Positions 37,557-51,191 are shown, counted from the first letter of the stretch. The stretch is 64,000 bases of DNA from Cyclina sinensis (GCA_012932295.1 JAAONU010000018.1:4210206-4274205), one strand, 5' to 3'. The notes: generated by a model not told the origin, from the sequence alone. Numbers and translations are program-made.

Positions 37557-38584
37557 CTTATTTGCACATTCGTCGACGAATCATTTCGCAGCATGAATTT
37601 TTTGTTGAGTATAAGAAGGTTTCACTTCTCTCTAGAATAAAGGTGAAACCAGATCTTCTTGCATACCCTACGGGGAAAGTATTCGATCTCATACCTCGCG
37701 TGCACCTTGATGATGTAATCCGGACTACTTCTGCCGGACTATTTGTGTTTATTCTGTATATTGCCTCAAACTCAAAGTTCGAGTAAAATAAATAGAAATT
37801 TTGAAAGCAAGACATTTCTTTCTTATTTTTTTTATATTTTCATTTTTTAAACCCTGAACAGAAAATAAAATCTAACTGAAAACAGCAGTATAATTAAATA
37901 TAAATGCAGATTTTCACGCTGTCAACGTTAGAAAAGCTTGAAATATATGCATCTATGTCATTATATCTATCTTTATTATTTAAATTATCAACAAGGCCGG
38001 TAATTCTAGTTTTGATGAAGTAAGTATTTAATTTATCTTTATTATCGCCGTTCCTGGACGGCGATATATACAATTAACAAGATTTGAACAGTTTTGCCTG
38101 TACACCGCCTGCCTTTAGCCAATCAAAGCAAAGCATTTCATAGCACATGATAACAAAATGGACGTCAAAAGTCTTCAGCAAGGGATGCGTAAACTGACTC
38201 GCCCAACCGCCATGTTTTTCGGGTTACTTATTCTTACAACTGAAAAATACCATCATCAATGTACGATCTCAGTACCAGTCTTCAGGCTCGTGTAGGATAA
38301 ATACAGGATAATCTCAATATTTTTTGCTACATGTCATTTTTAACTAGAGAATGTAGTCTAAATAAGAGTATGGTTTGTTTGTTTTTTTCCAAAACTTGCA
38401 CTTAAAGAAAAAAATAAATGCTTGCTTTCGGGCGATTCTAATCAGGATACAAACTCCCCGCAGGGGTTACTTCCCCTGATTAGTACAGTAAAAGTAGCAA
38501 AGCGTGACGTGACCGGTGCGAGGAGTTTGATCAGGATTTTTCCGTGTTTTATATATGCTTGATTAGGTCAGGGCAATATCGTAT
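37557..38584. other. Spacer with an inverted repeat, no gene
   Basis: A perfect short inverted repeat (tatcgccgt...acggcgata) occurs at ~38043-38067, and a CCAAT-containing stretch lies at ~38115-38240. No coding region supported. Confidence 0.45.
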
Positions 38585-41240
38585 TTTTACCTAAAATTTA
38601 CTCTGTTTAAATTGTACATATGATATTCTTATGGTATTGAAGAACTGTATCTAGTATTTGTTAAGTATACATTTTTTTAGTAATAAATAAAGTTAAAAAA
38701 TCTACGCAAATAGTCAATTAATTATGCGTAGACTGGTTTACCACAAAGCAATATTTACAAGGCTTTAATGCTGCAAATTTTAACATGATGTATAAAGATA
38801 TTGGGATGTTTTCATAAAGAAACCAAATCGTCCGCTTTCAAAAATAGTCCAGCTACAATAAAAATTAAAATGTAAATTTCGTCTACTTTATAATTTCTGT
38901 GTGAAAATTATCAAATATAACTTCGCTTTTCAGTGCAAAGCATGTTGTAAGATTATCAAATTAAAGAATGAAGAACATGAAATACATTCATCTATGGATA
39001 AGACGAAATGCATGGCTGAACGGCGATTTCAAACATTTTTGGAAATGCTAATACTTGTACATACTGCATTTACTATTATTCTTCATTTACTATTTATAAG
39101 AATAATTCATATCTAAAAGAAATAAGACAGTGGTCCGATAAAATATTCGGATTTCGAACTTCAAAATAATTTCAAAAGGTTTACACTGGCTAAGACATAA
39201 GCCCTGTGCGCCTATAAAATGCTTGCCAATATATACGTCTATACCTGTACAACCATTTAAAATACTCAGATCAGATCTACGACAAAAATCTAATCTGATT
39301 AAGTACGCTATCTTGCGTTACCCCAGGGAATATAATATCAGGGGTGTAGTCGCCGGGAAGTACCATTACGCGTAAATTGATAGAATCCATTTCGTCTTAT
39401 TTGACTCAACAAACACCTCCATCAAATTACCCCTAGGTACGTTGCAGCACAAACACTCAAATATGTATATATTTTACCTAAAATTTACTCTGTTTAAATT
39501 GTACATATAATATTCTTATGGTATTGAAGAACTGTATCTAGTATTTGTTAAGTATACATTTTTTTAGTAATAAATAAAGTTAAAAAATCTACGCAAATAG
39601 TCAATTAATTATGCGTAGACTGGTTTACCACAAAGCAATATTTACAAGGCTTTAATGCTGCAAATTTTAACATGATGTATAAAGATATTAGGATGTTTTC
39701 ATAAAGAAACCAAATCGTCCGCTTTCAAAAATAGTCCAGCTACAATAAAAATTAAAATGTAAATTTCGTCTACTTTATAATTTCTGTGTGAAAATTATCA
39801 AATATAACTTCGCTTTTCAGTGCAAAGCATGTTGTAAGATTATCAAATTAAAGAATGAAGAACATGAAATACATTCATCTATGGATAAGACGAAATGCAT
39901 GGCTGAACGGCGATTTCAAACATTTTTGGAAATGCTAATACTTGTACATACTGCATTTACTATTATTCTTCATTTACTATTTATAAGAATAATTCATATC
40001 TAAAAGAAATAAGACAGTGGTCCGATAAAATATTCGGATTTCGAACTTCAAAATAATTTCAAAAGGTTTACACTGGCTAAGACATAAGCCCTGTGCGCCT
40101 ATAAAATGCTTGCCAATATATACGTCTATACCTGTACAACCATTTAAAATACTCAGATCAGATCTACGACAAAAATCTAATCTGATTAAGTACGCTATCT
40201 TGCGTTACCCCAGGGAATATAATATCAGGGGTGTAGTCGCCGGGAAGTACCATTACGCGTAAATTGATAGAATCCATTTCGTCTTATTTGACTCAACAAA
40301 CACCTCCATCAAATTACCCCTAGGTACGTTGCAGCACAAACACTCAAATATGTATATATTTTACCTAAAATTTACTCTGTTTAAATTGTACATATAATAT
40401 TCTTATGGTATTGAAGAACTGTATCTAGTATTTGTTAAGTATACATTTTTTTAGTAATAAATAAAGTTAAAAAATCTACGCAAATAGTCAATTAATTATG
40501 CGTAGACTGGTTTACCACAAAGCAATATTTACAAGGCTTTAATGCTGCAAATTTTAACATGATGTATAAAGATATTGGGATGTTTTCATAAAGAAACCAA
40601 ATCGTCCGCTTTCAAAAATAGTCCAGCTACAATAAAAATTAAAATGTAAATTTCGTCTACTTTATAATTTCTGTGTGAAAATTATCAAATATAACTTCGC
40701 TTTTCAGTGCAAAGCATGTTGTAAGATTATCAAATTAAAGAATGAAGAACATGAAATACATTCATCTATGGATAAGACGAAATGCATGGCTGAACGGCGA
40801 TTTCAAACATTTTTGGAAATGCTAATACTTGTACATACTGCATTTACTATTATTCTTCATTTACTATTTATAAGAATAATTCATATCTAAAAGAAATAAG
40901 ACAGTGGTCCGATAAAATATTCGGATTTCGAACTTCAAAATAATTTCAAAAGGTTTACACTGGCTAAGACATAAGCCCTGTGCGCCTATAAAATGCTTGC
41001 CAATATATACGTCTATACCTGTACAACCATTTAAAATACTCAGATCAGATCTACGACAAAAATCTAATCTGATTAAGTACGCTATCTTGCGTTACCCCAG
41101 GGAATATAATATCAGGGGTGTAGTCGCCGGGAAGTACCATTACGCGTAAATTGATAGAATCCATTTCGTCTTATTTGACTCAACAAACACCTCCATCAAA
41201 TTACCCCTAGGTACGTTGCAGCACAAACACTCAAATATGT
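38585..41240. repeat. 887-bp tandem repeat, three near-identical copies
   Basis: Units at 38585-39471, 39472-40358 and 40359-41240. Only about two substitutions are visible among copies (catatgat/catataat; tattggg/tattagg). The right part of each unit, read on the minus strand, is a decayed LINE endonuclease: CNVPRGNLMEVFVESNK, TQDSVLNQIRF, then NPNILSDHCLISF, the terminal SDHC motif of the EEP fold. Each unit also has an inverted repeat tctacgca/tgcgtaga. The 71-residue plus-strand frame in every copy starts at GTG and is antisense to the LINE part. Confidence 0.93.
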
Positions 41241-41565
41241 CACAACTAAGATTTAAAAGCCTACCTTCAACCATAATATATCATCATTATCAGTCGAATA
41301 AAGGGACAAGAATTCAGCAAGATCAGATTTTACAAAACATACAACTACACCGGAGTTTCTTTTACAATATAATTTATAACCATTAATGTTTATTTCACAA
41401 AATTAATCGGACCAAGTTTCAGTTAAACAAATGATATAATTTTCACTAAATATTCGTCGTAGTTCTACACTTTCAAGTTTATTACTGATTTTCGTCACCA
41501 AGCGTAGATTTTAAAGCTCGTCTGTGTTTGAGTCTCGGAAACTTAATCAACTGATATGCTTGGTT
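40870..41565 (-). pseudogene. LINE endonuclease domain fragment
   Basis: Minus strand: ENYIICLTETWSD, INGYKLYCKRNSGVVVCFV, DNDDILWLKV in 41560-41270 continue into the third 887-bp unit (NVPRGNLMEVFVE, SDHC). This is the exonuclease/endonuclease/phosphatase fold of CR1/L2-type LINEs. A few stops and shifts show it is dead. Only this copy still has the upstream half, which fixes the parental unit of the tandem array. Confidence 0.75.
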
Positions 41566-43020
41566 CGAATTGATGGATCCCCGACCCCTCACATTTGCAT
41601 GATTTAACGAAGAAGTGCAGTTATATTTTCCACCACAAATAAGTATATGATAAAAATAATACATATCTCTCAGGGTAAAAGTGCATATTAGCAACCCGGG
41701 AACTGAAATAACACCCGCGGCCCTCCGCCTCGGTATAATAAAAGGTATAATAAAACAAAAGAGCACATGGTAATGTTTATGGGTAAAACCTATTGTTATA
41801 AGATTTAAGAGTCATCCTGTGGATCCATTAATTAATCCGCCTATTGTCATTTGCTACCTTGAATCATAACTATGTCACTCGAGCGTGAAGCAACTATCAC
41901 TATAGTCTGGTTTAGTACCCGACTCCCAGCGAGATTATAAGGCCGTGGAGAATGAAGCGCTTGGTCGGCGATTAAGGCGACTAATCCCTGAGGCAGGTTT
42001 CGGCTGTGCGCTGTGATGATGGTTTGTCATTGTAGAGTGTCCGACGTGCATGTTATAGCCGCTACTGCCTGCATCAGAGATATGTGCTGTGATTTTTGTG
42101 GTATGGAAGTTCCTCACGAAAAGCTTCAAAAGGGTCGGAATTAAATACTGGAAACACGTCTGCCACCTACCGACCTTTAAGACTAAAGTTTGCAGTGTAC
42201 AAAAGTTTGACTTCCTTGTTTCTATGTTTGGAGCGCTCTACTTTGAACTGGCACCATAAATCTTGGCGTGCAGCCGTATTCTCTTTCGGATAGTCTCTAT
42301 CAATACCATATCTAGTATCTTAAAGTTTATATGCCTGTCCCAAAGTAAACTCTGTTTAACTCATTGAGACGATGTGCAGAATTCATAGTCCTGCTCTGTG
42401 AGTTCAAGACCAAGGTCACACTTGAAGTGCATTAGTTCTAGCCTTTAGTTTCGTGTCCCCTCAATATCGAATTTCAACACTTTTCTTTTCGTAATTTTGT
42501 GATTGAGTGTATCGAAGGAAAATCTACGCTGAACCAAAAGAATGAAGACATACTTTCACATATTGAAAAATTGTAAAAATAATTAAATATACTTCGTTAA
42601 TCTGACATTTTTTTCTTTCTTTATGTATTTATTATGAAGTTCAGCAAAATTATTACGGTTATTTACTATACAAAGAATACTTATAAATTCATTGTTGAAG
42701 AGGCAAAACCAAGTGTCAACAACAGATTTATCATGTATTATCGAATTATAAATGTGAAGTTTACAGCTAAAGTGTTATTTAATACACCATAAAACCAAGC
42801 CTTTGTCACCTTAGTCATTGCAATACTTAAAGCTATCCTACTATCATAAATGCAATTCTTTATTTCTTAGACTACTTTAAACTCTATTAAACGCTGGTGG
42901 CGGGAGAAAGGGTAGTCCTTTGGACAGCCTTGTCCGTATAAGTTCAACAATTTACATCTCAGGTAAATTTTCACGTTCGCCATACTGATATAACTGGAAG
43001 TATATACCCACGTAGTGGGA
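41566..43020. other. No gene recognised
   Basis: Short ORFs near 41482-42293 show no family motif, splice context or compositional support. Confidence 0.5.
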
Positions 43021-43595
43021 GGAAGACATTTTGATATTGTCCTGGACATCTGGATGGGTGGATGTCTGAATGGATTTATTTATGTCACAAAGGTTGTCAA
43101 CGCAACTCCTCATACATACATGATATGATTTTGATGAAACCTTACAGAAGTGTTCAGTACCTAGTGTCGTTGGGCATATTGCCATGATTTTCCGCTTGAC
43201 TGATTTTGCAGAAGTTATGGGATTTTATACATTTTATTTTTTATATTTTGATAGCGCAACTTCTCTTATATTGATTATCAGATTTTAATGAAACCTTACA
43301 GAAATGTTCAGTACATAGTGTAGCTGTACATGTTGTTTCGGTATTCTGCTTGATTGATTTTTGCAGAAGTTATAGGACTTTATAGATTTTATCTGTATCT
43401 CTTTTGTCTACGCGACTCCTCCTAAATTCATCTTCAGATTTTTAATTAAACCTTACAGAAATGTTAAGTACCTAGTTAAGTTGTGCATGTTGTAGCGATT
43501 GTCTACTTGATTTAGTTTTGCAGGAATTCTATAGGGGATGGGGGGAGACATGATGTCTCCCGGGAAAACAGTATCTAGTTGTTTTTTGTTTTTGT
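43021..43595. repeat. Degenerate ~160-bp repeats, three units
   Basis: Each unit carries gattttgatgaaaccttaca-like sequence, gaaatgttcagtacctagtg and ttgattgattttgcagaagt. The block ends in a small hairpin, ggagacatgatgtctcc (43544-43560). It is non-coding. Confidence 0.75.
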
Positions 43596-44089
43596 TTTTG
43601 TAGAAAACGATCTCCAGTTTATGCAATCTGTTGCCCACTGTCATCTTGCTCTTTAGTTTTAAAAATTCTTAAAACAACAAATTGATAAATCAACCGCTAA
43701 ATTCATAAAGCCCACTAAAACAAGTATGGTCCATCTACAAAAAAAAAAAAAAATCTGCTTAAAATCATTCTACGCTATATTCATAATACTTAGCAAAATT
43801 TAAGTAGAACAGCTCTTCTCTGCTTTCAAGTTTTCGATTATTATTCAGAAATACATATTTAGGTATTAAAAATCGTTTCAGTGCAAATATTCTCCAAAAA
43901 AAAAGAAAAAGAAAAAGGAAGAGAAAATGATACCAAAAAAGCCCAACATTTAATTTAAATCAAAGAAGGAACACTACACACGTCTGGTATGATTTGAACA
44001 ACGTTTCAAAATCGTAATTATTTAGAATAAGTTGCTTTCCAAATAACCATAGGGAAATTCCTGTTTCACCAATAATCAGTAACAGTATG

Positions 44090-44735
44090 TCCGAAGTAGG
44101 CGTCGCGCACAGCAACACACCAGCGTCACACTGGACTTGTGAATGCCCTTATTTGTTTTAGTGTTGTAGCAGTTCATTCATCCTCATGCAACAGACATAA
44201 ATTCTTCGCTTCTCTGCAGATTTCGACGTCGCACACGACATCCTTCCAATAAATGCTCAAAAGGAGACAGGTCTAGGGATAAATCTGGCCACGGTACCCT
44301 TCAGTATTTGCATACCGAAAGCAGTCACTTGATACGCGAGCCGTGTGGCATAGAGCGTTGTCTTTTTGGAGTTAGCATAAGCAGTAAAAATTAACAACGA
44401 GTGGTTTCAAGATTTCATCACGATATCTCTGCCCTGTCATATAACTCTGGACCATTACTAAATGTAAGCGCGATCTGTAAGACATTCCAACCCATATTAT
44501 GACTTAATGGTAATTGAAATAATCTTTCTGTAGGAGGTCTAGGCTGGAGTAACATTCATTTCTTCGTCGGTAACAATACTTTTGACTATCACTAGATAGC
44601 TATATTGATCACTACATAGAACTGGATTTCAGTTTTCTTTTGTCCATCTTACATACTGACGCTGACGGCTACTTTGAGCCGTCAAATGTTGTCCAACATT
44701 GTGCCTGTCAAAAGTCGGTCACATAAGGGTGGCGA
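44090..44735 (-). pseudogene. Tc1-like transposase relic
   Basis: Minus strand frames give RQRQYVRWTKEN, GRDIVMKS (family GQRYRDEIL), and WPDLSLDLSPFEHLLEG with RVRRRNLQRSEEF, the degraded form of the Tc1 SPDLNPIEHLWD region. The first catalytic Asp region is decayed and stops interrupt it. It differs from the better-preserved element at 56377-57952. Confidence 0.65.
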
Positions 44736-45940
44736 CCTGATATAACGGTCTTACGCTTGTATCGTAACCTGTAGCCTGTCATAATTTAAACGACCAACGA
44801 CGGTGACAAACAGTAGCGAGACGCCAGATGTGATTTGTGTCACAAGTGCAACATCAAAACGATCAGTGACGTCACAAGAATACCATATCGGTTGCTTGAA
44901 GGTGCTCATTGTAAGAGAAAGACTACATGGTTTTTCGTAGGAAAAGCAAAAACAGTGCTTTTTTTTATTCATTTTTCACAAATCTTTCTACAAATGACAA
45001 TATACCTTACCTGTACCCTGCACAGTAAACATGTGTACCGCGTGAAAATGAAAAGAGTAGGTGCTTTTGAAATGCTTCAGAGATTTCATTCAGTACTTAA
45101 TACTTACTACAGCACTGTTGAAAATAAAGAAAAATAATTTGCACTGATGTGTTTCGTTTTGTAAATAAGAGACATCTTTAAAAAGAAGATCGGCGTAGAT
45201 ACCGTACAAAATTATTTTTCTTAAGTGTATAGTTTTCGGACATGGCAAATATTGAACGCGTGTTCTATTACTATAACAGTTTAGGCCATAAACAAAAGTA
45301 TGCTGTGTTTAATGAACATTTCCAGTAAAATAATTAAATTCTTTGTCATGTTAATTATATATTTATGCCTTAAGTATAATTCTTCATGGTTAATACATTT
45401 TGATAATTAATTTACAGCTGTATTAATGTTGTTATTATTGCATTATTTTCAGAGACAATAAAACTAACAATTACGATTTCTGCCCTAAAATTTCATAACA
45501 CGTTTAACCTATGGCAGACTTCCTTCTTCATTTTTCATTTAGATATTTGTCTCAGAAATCTTTGTCGCTTCTTATGATTTCTGAAAATTCACTGTGTTTT
45601 CACTACTAATCTTGGCTGTAATGCGTTTGGAAAACTAACATAAGTACTTAGTGATTATCATCACTGCATCGCTTTAAGCATCGAAAAAAGTATAAAATAC
45701 ACAAAATGAATCCACATTAAACATAAATATTCTTCTTCTTATTTTTTCTTTATTTTGTCGGCAACATTGCTGTTTAAATGTTAATAGTTTGAAAGCGTTT
45801 AAGACTTCTGTCTTTAAATATATTGCGCAGTAAGTCTTAAAATAGCGTTTGCTTGATCACTTGAAATTTATAAGTGCACTTTTTGGCTTGCCCGCTTGCA
45901 GATTTACATGAAAAAGTAATAAACATTCGATTGTTTACTG
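44736..45940. other. 3' flank of GT92 paralogue C, no other gene
   Basis: Minus-strand AATAAA (45749-45754) lies 187 bp beyond the stop of paralogue C. Nothing else recognised. Confidence 0.45.
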
Positions 45941-48900
45941 TCATCTGTTATTGACATCCATAAGGTGTAAGTCTGACCATACCTTTTGTACGTTATATAT
46001 CAATTTCAGACCATAATTCTTCGGAACTGTTTTGTCAAGAATTTTCACATGCGGAGGGTCGTTCACAGTCTCCCAGTTTCTGTAATGATGCAAAAATCCA
46101 ACATTGATCGCGACTGGTTCACTTTTTACACCCGGTACTTCATGTATCATTAAACTAGAGGTACCATTAGTTCGAGCGAAGTATTTTGATCTCATTCTAG
46201 GTGCGTCAATCTTTCTCTCGTGTTGAAGTTTTTGTAGCGTGACGAGTCTTAGTTTATCAACGATTGACTTGTTCGAGATCTGAACATCTTCGTTATTCCA
46301 TTCTGTTTTAAAGAATGTATTTCTAAACAAGTACGCTGATGATTTTTCGTCTAGCAGCTCAAGCATTTCAGACCAAGTCGTGATGTTTATTGCATGTGGA
46401 ATAATAAATTCGTCCAGGTCAAGATTTACTACAAATTCCGAAATATGTTTATTTCTATACAAACATTCATTTAAAGCAGCTACCTGGCCAAAGTAATGAA
46501 TCTCTTTTTTATTGTCTCCCTCTGGCGTGTCCACAAGCACTGGAATGTCCCATTGCACCACCTCAAGCAGTCCTAACTTTGAGTAGTAATCAAGTACTCG
46601 CAATACATTTGGTCCTGATGAATAATTATAAACCACGAAGTGGTCTGTTCCGATAATTCTATTGAGTTCTATCCATTCTATTAATGCGTAGTCACGGTCA
46701 AATTGAAAGTTCAGTGGTGACAGACAAATTGTAAATTTTCTTCTTATTGTGTTGAGTTTCCTGTTCTGTAGCACCAACATATTTTGAGGTGTCTCACAAG
46801 GTTTGGTTACTAAGGAAACATGCGTTGGAACTACAATCGTTGACGGCTGTGCACACTGGAAAAAGACGGCCCCATATCTGAAATAAATAGTAGTTTCTGT
46901 CGTGCTCTAGAAAACGAAGGCATTAAAAAAATATCGAGTTCAGGAAATATAAATGTTATTCTTAAGCGAGCCTCTGGAGCATTTTGAATGATAAAAACAA
47001 TTATAGAACGGGTCATACCATAGCTATATTAATCAGAAGTGCATTTAAAATCCAAGACAATAGTTTCAAATAAACTGTGAAAAATTCTCGGAACTACCGA
47101 ATATAGAGGACATCAGGTGTGTTATATCAAGTTATGGTTATGTTGCACTAAAAACAACATGTGTCATGTGATAATAGTTTGCTTGAATATATAACTGAAT
47201 AACTGATGTATGATTTATCCTCATGCATGACAAGATAAAATACCTATATTGGGTCAAAATAAAAGAAAACCATAGACCTTTGATGGTTTCAACTGTAAGT
47301 TTCTTACATAGTTTTGACCTTGATTTATTCGTTTTAAAAACCAGCTCTATTTGATTTTTGTAACAAAACATGTCTGTGATAGGGGACAAAAGGCTACAAT
47401 TCAAGGTTTAATCAGGTGAGTACTCTGAGATAAAATGTCGTTTGAGGCAAGCTGCTTGTCCCACCTTATGTAGGTCTGTTAATCAATACTAACGGTTACG
47501 CTGAATGTCGGCTTAAGATCTACCTGGCAGGGAGGATTGAACCTCCAGAGCGGAAGACCGGCACAATTTCAGCTAACCAAACCCTGGCTGGCTTAAACTT
47601 CCACTATTCACATTATTCTTGTTTTATTTAATTCTGATTGGACTTTTGAATACATATGCCAATTTGAGGCAATGCAATAAAAGTCTAAATTAGTTAAATG
47701 GAGTGTTCTGCTAGGTTTGAAAATGTGTGCTTTGCCTCAACATTTGTTAACAATAAACCTATGTCAAAATAATAAACATCGATTCAATGCTGCCCTTTGG
47801 ATATAAAAAGAACAAATGACGTCACACTTACAAATGAAGGCAAAACAAGCAGAACAAATTGTTGTGAATGAGAACAGGGGTGTCGATATGGAGGATTGTG
47901 ATTTCAATGACGGTGGCAATGATATGAAAGGTGTTGATTCCGGTGATACTGTGAAAGAGAACAAGGATGCCGATATGATGGATTGTGATTTGAAAAGTGT
48001 TAATTACGAAGACCTTAAAGAAGACAGTATGGGTGTCGATATGGCGGATTGTGGTTATAAAGTGGTAGCATTGAATTGATATGCGATGATTCGGATCACA
48101 TGGATGAACAAAGTAGTAACTATGTGACGGATTATTGTTCCAGTGATGGTGTTAATCAGTTGTCAAACGCTAATTCAGTTGATGATATAGTTGATAACGG
48201 TGATTTTTCTGAGAATGTCAGTGACATAAGTGATAGTATGGATGAGTATTACGATGATATATACGATCAATTTTATGGAGACGATGAAAACGGTGAAGTG
48301 GAAATCATACAAATAAGCGATGATAGCGATGAAGAAGTTATCAACTGCAGAAAAATTGATGTTTCAACCATGACTCAAGTTACAGAGGTTCTAACATTAA
48401 CTGTTACAAAAACAACAAGATACGTAAATAATAACGAAATAAACCCCTCGTTTGCCTTTGAACACGAGTATTTCAGATTTGGTAAATAGGATTTATAATT
48501 TTCTTTGAGTATTGATGTTTTAGTTCTCTGAGTAAAGATTCTATTAATTTAAACAAGTGTTCATGATATTCGACATAATTGTTTGATTTGAAACATCTCC
48601 CGGTGGGAGTGTTGCGAAGGTCGCGAATCGTTTATATTGTATTTGAGGACGTAATATGACAGCAAGATTAAGATTAATAAGAGTAACATTTTATAGGTTT
48701 GCTCCGTTACTTTTTGCCCGCGTTTTTCGTCAAGCTATACACGTGTTTCTTGAGTTTTGTTCGGCTTTGCTCCGTAAGAGTCTTGTTCTATTTTTTCCGT
48801 GCTATTCATGAGTCGATGTTTTGACACGCACTATTATCTTGCTCTGTCGGTTTATTTCGAACGATTTACTCAATTATCATGATTATCATTTATTTTTCTG

Positions 48901-51191
48901 GTACTTTTGCATATATATATGCTGACATCTTTCTTTATAGGGGGATTGAAACGTTGTTCAAGAGAATACAAGTACAAAATTAAAAGGTATTAACCCTACA
49001 AAGTTTTGTCATTAAATTTTCGATGTGGAAAGTGTTTTTGCCACACAAATTATGTCCCATAATAAATCATAGATTTTTTTTCTTAAAATCATAAATCTTT
49101 TACATAACTTTATCACAGTCAAAGCGTTTATATTACACACAATGCACACATTACATATCGGAAAATAAGTACTTGTGGCAAGTGGCAAGACTCATAAAAT
49201 ATTCAAAGCGTGTAGCAACCGTCATATTGATTATAATGGAATTTTTTGTCTTATGGTCAGAATATATGCACGCTATATACAGCATTTCATACCTCCTCAT
49301 CTTCGGTAAAACACACTCACCGGCCTGAATGAGTGATGGATTTATTGTGTTCGTCTCTTTATTATAACACAAAATTGTTACTGTGTATAACAAAATGCGT
49401 AAACTAGAAAAAGCTGTATTTGCTCGACAAGTTCAACTGAAATTAGCCTATTGTTGAGAATCAGTTTCTGCTATTTAGTTCAAATGAGAACAACAATTGT
49501 TATTTACCTACAGAATCCCGATAGTCCACGTAAAATATCGTAAAAAATTTGTTGCATGTCAATATCGGCAGATTTCTGATTTTTACCATTACCGTTGATG
49601 TCTTCTGATAATGTTAGGCGCTAATGCGACACATATTAAATTTCGCCTGTTTTTCTCGCGAGGTTTTTAAATTTTCGCTAGTATAAATAGATATATATGT
49701 TCACCTGAATGGGCGAGACGAAACTGTTTTTAAAACCTCGCTTGTCAAACGGGCGACATTTTGCGTGGCCTAAACCGCAAACCGTATCTGCAATATCGTC
49801 GGTTTCGTGTCAGTCATTTCATTCACGTTGTATGTCTATGTTTGCAGGAAACTAAAACCAAATAACATTGATGTTGGTATAACAACTATATTTAAAATCT
49901 GTTTAAATGTTTTCTGAAACCACTTAACCCAAAGATCTTCAATTTAGTTTGAACAATTGTAACATACAATTGTGACATAATGCTCAAATTAGCCTCTTGA
50001 GTACTTTTTGCCTAGCCCATGGGTAAAATATCTTACATGTTAATTATAATGTTATTCCTTATAAATTCTTATAAATTCGATTGTATTGCATCTTTTTCCA
50101 GTAGTCGTATACTAAATTGCCTTTTTACACATATGTATAAATATGTATTAAGTTTTTATTGTGAAGGACTCAAAGTTTGTATCACTATGTAATTATCACT
50201 AAGATAGATACTTCACTATGTTTTTTAACCACTTAACCACATTGTATGTGTGTGTAGATTAGTTGCAGTGCAAATGATGAAACTTGAAAGTATGAAGTAT
50301 AAATAACTTTTTTATGACGAGATATCTTCCTTGTGAGAATAATTGTCAAGGATAAATAATTCATTTTATAACTTAATCATCTTACATTTTATTCATATTG
50401 ACAATGTATACGGATAGGGCATAAAACCGTTGACAACTAGATAAGGCTAGTGCAGTAATGCTTTCGAAATAAGCCTTTTATACATTTGTTGATTAGATCA
50501 CCATTTTATCCAAGACAAGAATATTTTCTGAAAGCAGTGTTAGTAAATACATTAATTCAGCCATCCTATACCAATAAATAAACAAAATGATGCCTTTTGC
50601 CTATTTATAATGATAACATGATGTGATATCATTCGTATGAAAGTATTGTTTCCAAATCACCGTAGAAATTAAATTTTAATGTATTAAACTATCACTTTAC
50701 CTTTGTCCATGGCTTTCTCCCATTCCTATCACTACTGCAAGTCCTTCCTCCATAGTCACATCCATTTGTCCCTGACTATGACACCAAAATTGACAATAGA
50801 AGTCCTTTAATCCTTCTGATTTTATGCCGATTATTTTGACCTTGTTTTCTTCCACATCAAAATATGCAGAAAATATAAAAGCGGTGAAAGATTTGTCCAC
50901 TACCTGCCAATAGTTTTCTCGTGCAAGATGAAGTGGAAACAAGACAGCCTTACAAGTGTTGTTTACACTTGTAACATTTTTAACACTAACACTTTTTGTG
51001 TTGAATTGTTTCCGTTCCGATTTAATCCATTTTTTATTCGTGTCCTTGTATATATCAGCGATCTGTATTATATCATCTAAAATTACCTGTTTTAAATTTT
51101 CTGTAACAGCACTCTTAAGTACTTGAATTATACCACCCAAGAGTATAAACAACAGCAAAAGTTTACAAATCTTCTTGAAGTTAAGTCTCAT
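45941..51191 (-). CDS. Glycosyltransferase family 92 protein, paralogue C (2 exons)
   Basis: Exons 51191-50701 and 46877-45941 (donor gtaaag, acceptor atttcag, phase 2) give 475 residues. Residues ~8-27 (ICKLLLLFILLGGIIQVLKS) are the membrane anchor, followed by a short stem with NVT and NNT sites. The exon-1 module reads CKAVLFPLHL, YWQVVD, AFIFSAYF, FYCQFW and ESHGQR. Exon 2 has FTICLSPLNF, LIEWIELNRIIGTDHFVVYNYS, EIHYFGQ, NLDLDEFIIPH and GFLHHYRNW. It is the only copy on the minus strand, so it is divergent from paralogue D with a 4.7-kb gap. The 3.8-kb intron holds a SINE head and an antisense acidic ORF. Confidence 0.9.
47522..47600 (-). repeat. tRNA-derived SINE head
   Basis: Minus strand: A-box region CAGGGTTTGGTTAGCTGA and a B-box stem-loop GGAGGTTCAATCCTCC, closed by CAGGG/CCCTG. 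No tail is recognised. Confidence 0.5.
47816..48489 (+). CDS. Acidic hypothetical protein in two overlapping frames, antisense in intron
   Basis: Unrecognised. From ATG at 47816 (a stop lies just upstream) an 87-residue acidic frame with repeats of (V/A)DM(E/M/A)DC runs to a stop at 48079. A second frame, -1 to it, is open from 48061 to 48489 and is equally acidic, with a SUMO-interaction-like motif VEIIQISDDSDEE at 48298-48336. The shared composition across the shift suggests one gene broken by an indel, or an unusual frameshift. The end ...FRFGK-stop contains tttggtaaat, which could be a donor. TATAAAAAG sits only 6 bp before the ATG, too close to be its promoter. A low-complexity open frame without function is the alternative. 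Confidence 0.35.

Larger units (their letters stand above)
46878..50700 (-). other. Intron of GT92 paralogue C
   Basis: 3.8-kb phase-2 intron. It contains a tRNA-like SINE head (~47522-47600) and a plus-strand acidic ORF pair (47816-48489). The remainder is AT-rich without recognised features. Confidence 0.7.

Noticed and set aside
38901..40890. Three identical 71-residue ORFs, possible small gene family
   Set aside because: They start at GTG with no early ATG, lie in 887-bp tandem copies and are close to or antisense to a LINE relic; identity reflects recent duplication, not selection.
47800..47824. TATAAAAAG followed by TGACGTCA as promoter of the acidic ORF
   Set aside because: TATA lies 6 bp before the ATG, leaving no room for a transcription start; probably chance.
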